Shown here piece by piece: positions 36,238-44,330 of a stretch of DNA of 64,000 nt. Source of the stretch: an uncultured Pelagibacteraceae bacterium (GTDB lineage Bacteria > Pseudomonadota > Alphaproteobacteria > Pelagibacterales > Pelagibacteraceae); NCBI GenBank assembly GCA_902622545.1, contig CACNQD010000001.1, forward strand, positions 186,001-250,000. The letters run 5' to 3'. The position numbers were made by a program, and so were the translations under genes. The notes under the pieces were generated by a model that was given only the letters and a program-made list of their open reading frames with translations, was not told where the DNA came from and did not search any database. Each line of letters starts with the position of its first letter. Positions within the stretch are counted from its first letter, which is position 1.

Positions 36238-37167
36238 TTATATTCTTGCACCAATTTGTTGAATAACTTTAGAGGACATTTCAGTACCTTTTTTTAAGCA
36301 TTCCTTTTGAGATAGACCGTTTACATGACCATGTAAAAATCCTGCAGCAAATAAATCCCCTGCTCCAGTAAGATCGATAATGTTAAGATTCTTTTGGACA
36401 CCACAATCTGTTATTTCATCACCATTAATTGAAATTGCACCATTTTCACCTCTAGTAATAACCAATAATTTTTTTAGACTTTTTCCAAAATTAATTACCT
36501 CATCAAAGTTTTTAGCGTCAATTAAAGACATAATTTCCTGTTCATTAGCAAATGTTATATCTACTTTATTTTTGACTAAATTTAAAAAATGAGGCTTATG
36601 TCTATCAACACAAAATTGATCTGATAAGGACATTGCAACTTTATTTGCATTGGTTATTGCTTTATCAAAAGCTTTTTTAGGATCTCCCTCGTCCCATAAA
36701 TATCCTTCTAGGAGAATAATCTCACTTTGTTTTATGGCATTGGTATCTACATCATCCTCGTTAATTTTGCCAGCTGTTCCAAGAAAGGTACACATTGTTC
36801 TCTCCGAGTCTGGTGTTACTAAAATTAAACAAGTACCTGTTGGCAATTCTTCCTTTTTTTTTGAATAAAAATATTGGACATTTTCTTTTTTAAGTCCTTC
36901 TTCATATTTTCCACCTAAATTATCATCACTCACTTTACCAATAAAACCAACCTTGTTTTTAAGTTGAGAAAGACCGACTATAGAGTTTGCAACAGATCCA
37001 CCCGAAACAGTTTTTTCAATTTTTAAATTAGATAATAGTTGCTTAAATTCTTTTTCTTCAAAAATAAGTTTCATCGTACTTTTAGTAAGTCCATTTTTTT
37101 TAATAAAGTCATCCTCAACTTTACAAATTACATCAACAATTGCATTGCCTATACCTAATATTTTCAT
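36238..37167 (-). CDS. PfkB-family carbohydrate/nucleoside kinase (adenosine-kinase-like)
   Basis: 309 residues from the ATG at 37165-37167 (MKILGIGNAIVDVICKVEDD). A longer in-frame start at 37275 would overlap nth by about 107 bases and adds an unrelated segment, so it is rejected. PfkB signatures: VSGGSVANSIVGLSQL near the N-terminus and DLTGAGDLFAAGFLHG with the catalytic Asp near the C-terminus. Alphaproteobacterial relatives are usually called adenosine or ribokinase-like kinases; the substrate is not certain. Confidence 0.88.
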   Translation of the reverse strand: MKILGIGNAIVDVICKVEDDFIKKNGLTKSTMKLIFEEKEFKQLLSNLKIEKTVSGGSVANSIVGLSQLKNKVGFIGKVSDDNLGGKYEEGLKKENVQYFYSKKKEELPTGTCLILVTPDSERTMCTFLGTAGKINEDDVDTNAIKQSEIILLEGYLWDEGDPKKAFDKAITNANKVAMSLSDQFCVDRHKPHFLNLVKNKVDITFANEQEIMSLIDAKNFDEVINFGKSLKKLLVITRGENGAISINGDEITDCGVQKNLNIIDLTGAGDLFAAGFLHGHVNGLSQKECLKKGTEMSSKVIQQIGARI

Positions 37168-37168
37168 G

Positions 37169-37837
37169 CTAAGCCTTTTTAGTTTTAATTGGTTTTTTTC
37201 TGTTAGGATAACAACTAGTGCAAATTTTACAAGAAATACCGTAACAATCTCGAGCTTTACAATATTCTCGACCATAAAAAATAATCTGCAAATGGAGTTT
37301 GTTCCAATATCTTTTTGGAAATAAATTCTTTAAATCCTCCTCAGTTTGCATAACATTTTTCCCATTTGTTAGACCCCACCTTTGAGCAAGCCTATGAATA
37401 TGAGTGTCAACCGGGAAAGCAGGGTGACCAAAACCTTGAGACATAACTACACTTGCTGTTTTATGGCCAACTCCTGGAAGTTCCTCTAATTGCTCAAATG
37501 TGCTTGGAACCTTACTATTATATTTTTCTACTAAAGTTCTAGACAAGTAATAAATACTTTTTGCTTTAATTCTAAATATTCCTATTCTTCTAATTAACTT
37601 CTCAATTTTTTTTCTTCCAAGCTTCACAAAATGAATTGGTTTGTAATATTTCGGGTATATATCTTTTGTTACATTATTAACATTTACATCTGTACATTGT
37701 GCAGACAAAAGCACAGAAATTAAAAGAGTGAATACATTTCTACTTTCAAGTGGAACATTTATTCGTGGATATGTTTTATTAAGTATTTTTAATATTATCT
37801 TAGCTCTTTTGATTTTATCAGTATTTTTTGAACTCAT
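37169..37837 (-). CDS. nth: Endonuclease III (base-excision DNA glycosylase/AP lyase)
   Basis: Removes oxidised pyrimidines and cleaves the abasic site. The helix-hairpin-helix LPGVGHKTASVV holds the catalytic Lys126, and FPVDTHIHRL holds Asp144. The C-terminal iron-sulfur region has cysteines at 193, 198, 203, 206 and 209. Three of these (193, 203, 209) align with the standard C-x6-C-x2-C-x5-C cluster, but the second canonical position (200) is Gly, so a neighbouring Cys must serve or the cluster is altered. Overlaps dapB by 4 bases. Confidence 0.95.
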   Translation of the reverse strand: MSSKNTDKIKRAKIILKILNKTYPRINVPLESRNVFTLLISVLLSAQCTDVNVNNVTKDIYPKYYKPIHFVKLGRKKIEKLIRRIGIFRIKAKSIYYLSRTLVEKYNSKVPSTFEQLEELPGVGHKTASVVMSQGFGHPAFPVDTHIHRLAQRWGLTNGKNVMQTEEDLKNLFPKRYWNKLHLQIIFYGREYCKARDCYGISCKICTSCYPNRKKPIKTKKA

Positions 37838-38607
37838 TTAAAGTTCAATACATCTCTCATTGAATAAAGACCTGGTTTCTTTTTCATCAACCACTTTGCA
37901 GCAGTAAGAGCACCCTCAGAATATAAAGCTCTATCAAATGCTTCATGGTTTAAAGTTATAATTTCTTTACCACTTGAGAATTTAACTTCATGTTCACCAA
38001 CTACTTCACCTTTTCTCATCGAATTGAAATTTATTTTTTTTCCATAAGGAAACGATTTCTTGTTTAAATATTTTTTACCAATTAATCTATTTAGATCTTT
38101 ATTTTTTCCAATTGCTATTCCTTTTCCAAGCATTAAAGCCGTACCAGATGGGTGATCTTTTTTATGTTTATGGTGAATTTCAAAAACTTTACTTAAAAAA
38201 TTATTTCCAAGAGATTTGGAGGTAATTTCAGTCAAATACATTAATAAATTAATACCTAAGCTCATATTCCCGGCTTTTAATATTGGGATTTTATTAGAAT
38301 ATTTTTTTATTATATATTCCTGGTTTTTAGTAAAACCAGTAGTTCCTATAACAACCCTTTTTTTTAATTTAGAGGCGATTTTAAGCACTTCTAGAGTACA
38401 TTTAGGAACTGTAAAATCTATGATGACATTAGTTTTTTTGAAAGAGTTATCGTTATTAAATTCAGGTAATATATTATTTATTTTTCTACTTATTTTAAAG
38501 TTTTCTGTGAGCGAAACTAACTTGAAGTTTTTATTTTTATTTGAGGATTTAATAAGCTGTTGTCCCATTCTTCCCATACAGCCTGTAATAGTTAAATTTA
38601 TTTTCAT
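37834..38607 (-). CDS. dapB: 4-hydroxy-tetrahydrodipicolinate reductase DapB
   Basis: NAD(P)H-dependent step of lysine and diaminopimelate synthesis. I start at the ATG at 38605-38607, giving MKINLTITGCMGRMGQ with the nucleotide loop at once. The in-frame ATG at 38706 would add 33 residues translated from the Fur-like boxes and is rejected. The catalytic block EIHHKHKKDHPSGTALMLG (His and Lys) and the substrate loop are intact. The length is 257 residues. It heads the dapB-nth-kinase-oxidoreductase run. Confidence 0.95.
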   Translation of the reverse strand: MKINLTITGCMGRMGQQLIKSSNKNKNFKLVSLTENFKISRKINNILPEFNNDNSFKKTNVIIDFTVPKCTLEVLKIASKLKKRVVIGTTGFTKNQEYIIKKYSNKIPILKAGNMSLGINLLMYLTEITSKSLGNNFLSKVFEIHHKHKKDHPSGTALMLGKGIAIGKNKDLNRLIGKKYLNKKSFPYGKKINFNSMRKGEVVGEHEVKFSSGKEIITLNHEAFDRALYSEGALTAAKWLMKKKPGLYSMRDVLNFK

Positions 38608-38621
38608 ATAAAAATTTTGTT

Positions 38622-38640
38622 GATAATGATTATCATTCAT
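38622..38640. promoter_or_regulatory. Fur-box-like site 1
   Basis: GATAATGATTATCATTCAT matches the E. coli Fur consensus (GATAATGATAATCATTATC) at 15 of 19 positions and contains the palindrome GATAATGATTATC. It ends 15 bases before the dapB start, where it would cover a promoter or the ribosome entry region. Confidence 0.65.
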
Positions 38641-38681
38641 AAAGATTTTTTTAAAGAGATGTTTTTGATTGGTTTTTTTTT

Positions 38682-38700
38682 GATAATGATAATCAATATT
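38682..38700. promoter_or_regulatory. Fur-box-like site 2
   Basis: GATAATGATAATCAATATT matches the same Fur consensus at 17 of 19 positions. It lies exactly 60 bases from site 1, and both follow a T-rich run with TTGATAATGAT. It ends 46 bases before the Cys-rich microprotein start, a normal operator distance. A fur gene is present at 54928. Confidence 0.75.
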
Positions 38701-38746
38701 ATACATTATTTCTTGAATAATATTTTTAATTTCCTATCTTTATACT

Positions 38747-38926
38747 ATGCAAACTCAAAAATTTAGTTGTAAAAAATGCGGATTAACGATTTCATCAGTA
38801 TGCTCTAAATGCGATAGAGTTGTTGATGTAAAGTTGCTTGATAGCGGTTGTTTAGTTCAAGTAACTAAATGTGGTGACTGCTCAAATGTTCCAGTTATTA
38901 AAGATATCTGCACAGAAAATAATTAA
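38747..38926 (+). CDS. Cys-rich zinc-ribbon-like microprotein
   Basis: A 59-residue protein (MQTQKFSCKKCGLTISSVCS ...) with eight cysteines: a CxxC pair (8, 11), a CxxC pair (19, 22), Cys35, CxxC (42, 45), and Cys55. This fits one or two small zinc or iron ribbons. I do not recognise the family. It stands alone on the plus strand directly downstream of Fur-like site 2, so iron-dependent control is plausible. The regular Cys spacing argues that it is a real gene. The next gene is convergent, 7 bases away. Confidence 0.75.
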   Translation: MQTQKFSCKKCGLTISSVCSKCDRVVDVKLLDSGCLVQVTKCGDCSNVPVIKDICTENN

Positions 38927-38933
38927 TTAATAT

Positions 38934-39101
38934 TTATAGTATAAAATATATAAATATTAATATTATAGTTATTACAATAATCCATATTAAAAAATTCTTA
39001 ATGAAGATCTTCAGGTTATAATTGGTTTGTATAAAACCAGGCAATACCAATATAAGAATACCTATTAATGCAATAATAGGAACGATAACTTCGAGACTCA
39101 T
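38934..39101 (-). CDS. Small two-helix membrane protein
   Basis: A 55-residue protein starting MSLEVIVPIIALIGILILVL at the ATG 39099-39101. Two hydrophobic helices (about 4-24 and 37-55) flank a short polar loop QTNYNLKIFIKN with basic residues. It is not a family I can name. It is downstream of the FkbM methyltransferase gene with a 2-base gap on the same strand, so it is probably cotranscribed with it. Confidence 0.65.
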   Translation of the reverse strand: MSLEVIVPIIALIGILILVLPGFIQTNYNLKIFIKNFLIWIIVITIILIFIYFIL

Positions 39102-39103
39102 AG

Positions 39104-39937
39104 CTATTTTACCTTAATACTTTTATGAATTAAAAAAAAATTCTGTGATTTATTGTGAAGTTTTTTAACAAAATCACCGATATTCATAACCTTAATTAAA
39201 TTTTCATCATAAAATATGTAATTGAGTTCTCGTTTAATAAAATTTATTAAAACTTCAGATGTATATCCAAACTCTTTGTACAAATAGGGTGCAAATTCAA
39301 AATATATAAAAGGCTTATGTTTCATTATTGTTTTTTTACCACTTTTTAATACATCTAATTCGTGCCCATCTACATCAATCTTGATGAATTCAATATTTTT
39401 AATTTTTGAGCAAATATCATCAAGTTTTTTTGTCTTTAATGATGTTTTTTTTAAGGTACCCAAATGAATTTGATGTTTTTTATCATTATTTGAAAAATTC
39501 CATGATGAATGAACCTCTCTAATTATTTTGTTTTTATTTGATATAAAAATATTTTGGAGATTAATTCTACCTTTTAAATTTGGATTTAGATTTATGTTCT
39601 TTTTTAATTTAGAAAATGCATAGACTGTTGGTTCAATAGAAATTATTTTAGAATTTTTAAACATTTTCGCTAACGGAAGTGATACCGATCCTATATTTGC
39701 ACCGATATCAATTATAGTTTTTTTTTCATTAATATTCGTAATTTTTTTTATATTTGAAATAGAGTTTTCATTTTTAATACCTAGAAAAATACCGAGATCT
39801 ATACCTTCTCTAAGGTTAATACAATAATTAATACTATTTCTTGTGATTATCCTATTTTTATCTCCAAGAAAAATAACCAAAAAGTTACTTATAAAAGATG
39901 CACATTTGATTTTCAATTTTGTAGAAAGAGAAATCAT
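39104..39937 (-). CDS. FkbM-family methyltransferase
   Basis: SAM-dependent O-methyltransferase of 277 residues. The SAM-binding motif IDIGANIGSVSLPLAKMF is followed by KIISIEPTVYAFSKLKKN (acidic ribose-binding Glu) and IEFIKIDVDGHELDVLKSG, which are FkbM signatures. Such enzymes usually methylate sugars or polyketides. No glycan cluster surrounds it; dnaJ is 27 bases upstream on the same strand, so the substrate is unknown. Confidence 0.85.
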   Translation of the reverse strand: MISLSTKLKIKCASFISNFLVIFLGDKNRIITRNSINYCINLREGIDLGIFLGIKNENSISNIKKITNINEKKTIIDIGANIGSVSLPLAKMFKNSKIISIEPTVYAFSKLKKNINLNPNLKGRINLQNIFISNKNKIIREVHSSWNFSNNDKKHQIHLGTLKKTSLKTKKLDDICSKIKNIEFIKIDVDGHELDVLKSGKKTIMKHKPFIYFEFAPYLYKEFGYTSEVLINFIKRELNYIFYDENLIKVMNIGDFVKKLHNKSQNFFLIHKSIKVK

Positions 39938-39964
39938 TAAAATTTAATCTTTATTTTGTTAGTC

Positions 39965-41089
39965 TTAATTTTTCCAGAAATTTTTTGCTTTTTGAAAAAA
40001 CTTTTTTATACTAGGATTAGACTTTTCATTTTCAATTTCTCTGAATTTTTCAAGAAGTTCTTTTTGTTCTTTATTAAGATTAACAGGAACTTCAGTATTT
40101 ACCTGGACATATAAATCACCAATACCACCCCCCCTCATTAATGGCATGCCTTTTCCTTTTAATCTAAATTGTTTGCCGCTTTGTGTACCAGATGGAATTT
40201 TAATTTTTGCTTTTCCCCCATCAATAGTTGGTATTTCAATTGATGCTCCTAGAGCAGCATCTGCAATTGAGACAGGACATTCAAAAAATAAATTTTCCTC
40301 ACTTCTTTTAAATAAATCATGAGAATAAACATTTATAAAAAGATACAAGTCTCCGCTAGATGCACCTCTAGAGCCAGCCTCACCCTTTCCAGCCAATCTA
40401 ATTCGAGTTCCATCATCTACACCTCTTGGAATTGTCACAGATAATCTTTTTGATGCTTGTTTTTTTCCTTGACCATTACAACTATTACATGGATTTGTAA
40501 TTTGTTCACCGGTACCTGAACATTGAGGACAAGTTTGTTGAACAGTAAAAAAACCTTGGCTAGATCTTACTTGACCATTTCCTCCACACATAGAACATGA
40601 TCCTACGTTTGTACCTGGTTTGGAACCACTTCCATTACAAATCTCACACTTTTCAGATGTTGAAAATTTTATATCTTGTTTTTTTCCTGAATAAGCTTCC
40701 TCAAGTGAAATAGATAAATCGTATCTTAAATCAGATCCTCTAAAATTTGATTTTCTACTTCTTCTTCCCCCTCCACTGAAATCACCAAAAAAATCCTCAA
40801 ATATATCTGAGAAGTGACTAGAAAAATCAAAGTTACTAAAACCTCCTCTACCACCACCTCCATTTTCAAATGCAGCATGTCCAAAATTGTCATAATTTTG
40901 TTTTCTCTCTGTATTTGATAACACGTGGTATGCTTCTGAAGCCTCTTTGAATTTTTCCTCAGAAGCTTTGTCACCCTTGTTTTTATCTGGATGATGTTTT
41001 ACAGCGAGCTTTCTATAAGCTGCTTTTATTTGATCTGCGGATGCTGATTTATTTACACCTAAGACTTCATAGTAATCTCTTTTTGCCAT
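39965..41089 (-). CDS. dnaJ: Chaperone protein DnaJ
   Basis: Hsp40 co-chaperone that delivers clients to DnaK and triggers its ATPase. The J domain (1-70) contains HHPDKNKGD with the HPD motif. A Gly/Phe region follows, then four CxxCxGxG zinc repeats (CEICNGSG, CSMCGGNG, CPQCSGTG, CNSCNGQG) and the C-terminal substrate domains. Length of 374 residues is normal. It lies 28 bases after dnaK. Confidence 0.98.
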   Translation of the reverse strand: MAKRDYYEVLGVNKSASADQIKAAYRKLAVKHHPDKNKGDKASEEKFKEASEAYHVLSNTERKQNYDNFGHAAFENGGGGRGGFSNFDFSSHFSDIFEDFFGDFSGGGRRSRKSNFRGSDLRYDLSISLEEAYSGKKQDIKFSTSEKCEICNGSGSKPGTNVGSCSMCGGNGQVRSSQGFFTVQQTCPQCSGTGEQITNPCNSCNGQGKKQASKRLSVTIPRGVDDGTRIRLAGKGEAGSRGASSGDLYLFINVYSHDLFKRSEENLFFECPVSIADAALGASIEIPTIDGGKAKIKIPSGTQSGKQFRLKGKGMPLMRGGGIGDLYVQVNTEVPVNLNKEQKELLEKFREIENEKSNPSIKKFFQKAKNFWKN

Positions 41090-41117
41090 AACTAATTAGA
41101 CAAACAGTTGTTAGCTC

Positions 41118-43040
41118 TTAGGCACTTTTTTCTTTATTTTCGTCTTTTACTTCCTCAAAGTCTGCGTCTACAACGTTATCGTCTTTTTTTCCTTCTTCTT
41201 TTTTGTCTTTTGCACCATCGTCTGGTTTAGCGCTTTGTTGTGACTTATAGATAGCTTCACCTAATTTCATAGATGCTTGAACTAAATCTTGTGTTTTCTT
41301 CTTAAGATCCTCAACATCAGTTCCTTTTAAAGAATTTCTCAAATCTGAACATGCAGTTTCGATAGCTTTTTTGTCTGCTTCGGAAACTTTGCTACCGTGC
41401 TCTTTTAAGTTTTTCTCAGTCGAGTGTAATAAAGTATCTGCTTGATTTCTTGCATCAACAGCTTCCCTTTTCTTTTTGTCAGCATCTTTATTAGCTTCTG
41501 CTTCCTTAACCATTTTGTTAATTTCCTCTTCACTTAAGCCGCCTGATGCTTGAATTTGAATTTTTTGTTCTTTGCCAGTACCCTTATCTTTAGCAGACAC
41601 ATTAACTATACCATTAGCATCAATATCAAATGTAACTTCAATTTGAGGCACTCCTCTAGGAGCCGGTGCAATTCCAACTAATTCAAAATTCCCCAAAACT
41701 TTATTATCAGATGCCATTTCTCTTTCACCTTGAAGAACTCTAATTGATACAGCCGGCTGATTATCCTCAGCCGTAGAAAAAACTTGGCTTTTCTTTGTTG
41801 GTATAGTTGTATTTTTATCGATTAATTTTGTTGATACTCCTCCTAGTGTTTCAATTCCAAGAGACAAAGGTGTAACATCTAGCAATAAAACATCTTTCAC
41901 ATCACCTTGTAATACACCAGCTTGTATGGCCGCGCCCATAGCGACTACTTCATCAGGGTTTACAGATTTATTAGGTTCTTTCCCGAAAAAGTTTTTGACC
42001 TCTTCTATAATTTTTGGCATTCTAGTCATACCACCAACTAGCACTATTTCATCAATCTCACTTGCTGAAAGACCAGCATCTTTAAGAGCTGTTTCACAAG
42101 GTGGCATAGTTCTTTTAATTAAGTCTTCAACCAAAGCTTCTAATTTTGCTCTAGTCATTTTTAAATTTATATGTTTAGGACCAGTTTTATCTGCTGTAAT
42201 AAAAGGAAGATTTATCTCTGTTTGTGCTGCTGAAGAAAGTTCAATCTTCGCCTTTTCCGCAGCTTCCTTTAATCTTTGAAGTGCAAGCTTGTCAGATTTT
42301 AAATCAATACCACTATCTTTTTTAAACTCTGATAACAAATATTCAACAATCGTGTTATCAAAGTCTTCACCGCCTAAAAAAGTATCACCATTTGTAGATT
42401 TAACTTCAAATACACCATCGCCTAATTCAAGTATTGAAACATCAAATGTTCCACCTCCTAAGTCATACACTGCAATTTTTTTGTTAGTCTTTTTGTCTAA
42501 ACCATAAGCAAGAGATGCTGCAGTAGGTTCATTAATAATTCTTAAAACTTCTAAACCCGCAATTTTTCCAGCATCTTTGGTTGCTTGCCTTTGCGCATCA
42601 TTAAAATATGCTGGCACAGTAATAACAGCTTTTTTTACTTCTTGACCTAAATATTTTTCTGCAGTCTCTTTCATTTTTTGAAGAATAAAAGCTGAAATTT
42701 GAGATGGGGAATATTTATTACCCTTAGCTTCTATCCACGCATCACTCTTTTCTGAACTTACTATTTTAAACGGAGATGTTTCAATATCTTTTTTTACTGA
42801 CGGATCATTAAAGTTCCTTCCAATTAATCTCTTAACAGCAAAGACAGTATTTTCTGGATTGGTTACAGCTTGTCTTTTTGCTGGTTGTCCAATAAGTTTT
42901 TCATCATTGTCAGTAAATGCAACAACCGAAGGTGTAGTTCTCGCTCCTTCGGCATTTTCCAGTACTTTAGCTTGTGTACCATCCATAATCGCTACACAAG
43001 AATTTGTTGTTCCTAAATCTATTCCTATTACTTTGCTCAT
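41118..43040 (-). CDS. dnaK: Chaperone protein DnaK (Hsp70)
   Basis: ATP-dependent folding chaperone. ATPase phosphate loops [17 protein letters not shown] and [14 protein letters not shown], the linker [15 protein letters not shown], the substrate-binding beta domain and a helical lid are all present. The C-terminus [12 protein letters not shown] is typical. The length is 640 residues. Codon choice is more regular than in neighbours, as expected for a highly expressed gene. grpE lies upstream, and a heat-shock-type promoter may lie in the gap. Confidence 0.99.
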   Translation of the reverse strand: MSKVIGIDLGTTNSCVAIMDGTQAKVLENAEGARTTPSVVAFTDNDEKLIGQPAKRQAVTNPENTVFAVKRLIGRNFNDPSVKKDIETSPFKIVSSEKSDAWIEAKGNKYSPSQISAFILQKMKETAEKYLGQEVKKAVITVPAYFNDAQRQATKDAGKIAGLEVLRIINEPTAASLAYGLDKKTNKKIAVYDLGGGTFDVSILELGDGVFEVKSTNGDTFLGGEDFDNTIVEYLLSEFKKDSGIDLKSDKLALQRLKEAAEKAKIELSSAAQTEINLPFITADKTGPKHINLKMTRAKLEALVEDLIKRTMPPCETALKDAGLSASEIDEIVLVGGMTRMPKIIEEVKNFFGKEPNKSVNPDEVVAMGAAIQAGVLQGDVKDVLLLDVTPLSLGIETLGGVSTKLIDKNTTIPTKKSQVFSTAEDNQPAVSIRVLQGEREMASDNKVLGNFELVGIAPAPRGVPQIEVTFDIDANGIVNVSAKDKGTGKEQKIQIQASGGLSEEEINKMVKEAEANKDADKKKREAVDARNQADTLLHSTEKNLKEHGSKVSEADKKAIETACSDLRNSLKGTDVEDLKKKTQDLVQASMKLGEAIYKSQQSAKPDDGAKDKKEEGKKDDNVVDADFEEVKDENKEKSA

Positions 43041-43060
43041 AATTTTAAATTGTAATGTTC

Positions 43061-43088
43061 ATATAAGTGTTAAATTTTAATCTACAAG
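43061..43088 (-). promoter_or_regulatory. Candidate heat-shock (sigma-32) promoter of dnaK
   Basis: On the minus strand CTTGTAG (plus 43082-43088) and CTTATAT (plus 43061-43067) are 14 bases apart. The -10 matches the alphaproteobacterial RpoH form (C-Y-T-A-T-x-T), and the -35 shares CTTG. It ends about 20 bases before the dnaK ATG. Read by eye only. Confidence 0.4.
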
Positions 43089-43100
43089 TTATAACCGACA

Positions 43101-43691
43101 TTAATTTTTATCCTTTTTTTGTTGTTTTTCCTCATTTTTTTGAGGTTTTTTTGAGACACCAACTAATGAAGGTCTAAGCAAACGTCCTTTTAAAGTAAAC
43201 CCTTTTTGTATTTCTTGAATAACTGTACCTTGTTCTTTTTCTGCATCCTCAATTTCAAGCATTGCTTGATGCTTGTTTGGATCTAATTTTTCACCGAGAG
43301 AGGAAATTTCTTCAATCTGATTTTTTTTAAATATCGATAATATATCTTTATAAATAATATCAAGATGTTCAATTATTTTTTCTTTATTATTTTTTTCAAG
43401 ACTTTCATCATTAATAATAGATAATTTAGATCTTTCTAGGTTATCTGTCAGATTTAAACACTCTTTAGCAAGTGCCATACCTCCAAATTCATAGGCTTCA
43501 TCTTTTTCTTTTTCGTACCTTCTTCTCTGATTTTCTAATTCAGCATAACTTCTTATTAATTTATCTTCAGTTTCCTGTAGTTTATCCTCTGGCGTCAACT
43601 CCTCTTTTTTTTCGCTTTTGGGCTTGTTTTCGTCATTTAGTGTTTTTTCTTTATTATTTGTTTCTGAAGTATTTTCGTTTTCTTTTTCCAT
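43101..43691 (-). CDS. grpE: Nucleotide exchange factor GrpE
   Basis: Releases ADP from DnaK. The 196-residue protein has a charged, disordered N-terminus (1-40), a long coiled-coil helix (about 40-110; ELENQRRRYEKEKDEAYEFG) and a C-terminal beta domain including PNKHQAMLEIEDAEKEQGTV and LLRPSLVGVSKKP. It is upstream of dnaK in the same direction. It is divergent from rdgB. Confidence 0.97.
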   Translation of the reverse strand: MEKENENTSETNNKEKTLNDENKPKSEKKEELTPEDKLQETEDKLIRSYAELENQRRRYEKEKDEAYEFGGMALAKECLNLTDNLERSKLSIINDESLEKNNKEKIIEHLDIIYKDILSIFKKNQIEEISSLGEKLDPNKHQAMLEIEDAEKEQGTVIQEIQKGFTLKGRLLRPSLVGVSKKPQKNEEKQQKKDKN

Positions 43692-43727
43692 AGTAGTTTA
43701 TATGGTATGTAAAATGAATATTTCCAG

Positions 43728-44330
43728 ATGAAATCCAAAAAAATTTCACAACTGTTAATTGGTACTAATAACAAGGGTAAATTAAGAGAAATTAAAGCTT
43801 TATTACCAAAAAATATTAAAATTTTTTCAACATCAGACTTTAACTTGAGAAGTCCTAAGGAAAATGGAAATACATTTAGTGAAAACTCTCTTATAAAAGC
43901 CAAATTTTTTTCTAAGAAAAGTAATAAAATCTGTATGTCTGATGACTCTGGTTTAGAAATAAAACTTTTAGATAATCAGCCCGGCATTTATTCAGCTCGC
44001 TGGGGAGGAAAAAAAAATAATTTTGATCTAGCAATTAAAAGAGTTTTTAAAAAATTAGATGCAAATGTTTCTAATTGGCGAAATAGAAATATTAAAGCTA
44101 AATTTATTTGTGCCTTAACAATTTATTGGCCCGACGGAAAATTTAAAACAACAATAGGAAAAATCGAAGGAAGAATATCAGCTAATAAAATCGGAAAAAA
44201 AGGCTTTGGATATGATCCAATTTTTATTCCGCAAGGCTCAAAAAAAACTTTTGGTCAAATATTACCAAAAAAAAAATATAAAATTGATCATAGATATAAA
44301 GCTTTTCAAAAAATCAAAAAATTTTTATAA
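43728..44330 (+). CDS. rdgB: XTP/dITP diphosphatase RdgB
   Basis: House-cleaning enzyme that hydrolyses non-canonical purine triphosphates (dITP, XTP). The N-terminal GTNNKGKLREIKALLP loop, the catalytic SDDSGLEIKLLDNQPGIYSAR block, and GKKGFGYDPIFIPQGSKKTFG are Ham1-family signatures. Length is 200 residues. The last 17 bases overlap the convergent LpoA-like gene. Placement next to grpE is common in alphaproteobacteria. Confidence 0.95.
   Translation: MKSKKISQLLIGTNNKGKLREIKALLPKNIKIFSTSDFNLRSPKENGNTFSENSLIKAKFFSKKSNKICMSDDSGLEIKLLDNQPGIYSARWGGKKNNFDLAIKRVFKKLDANVSNWRNRNIKAKFICALTIYWPDGKFKTTIGKIEGRISANKIGKKGFGYDPIFIPQGSKKTFGQILPKKKYKIDHRYKAFQKIKKFL

Noticed and set aside
37168..37275. Longer start for the PfkB-family kinase
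   Set aside because: It would overlap nth by about 107 bases and adds residues with no family similarity; the ATG at 37167 starts directly with the conserved MKILGIGNAIVD block.
38608..38706. N-terminal extension of dapB
   Set aside because: The extra 33 residues are the translation of the two Fur-like boxes and T-runs; DapB normally starts with the nucleotide-binding strand.
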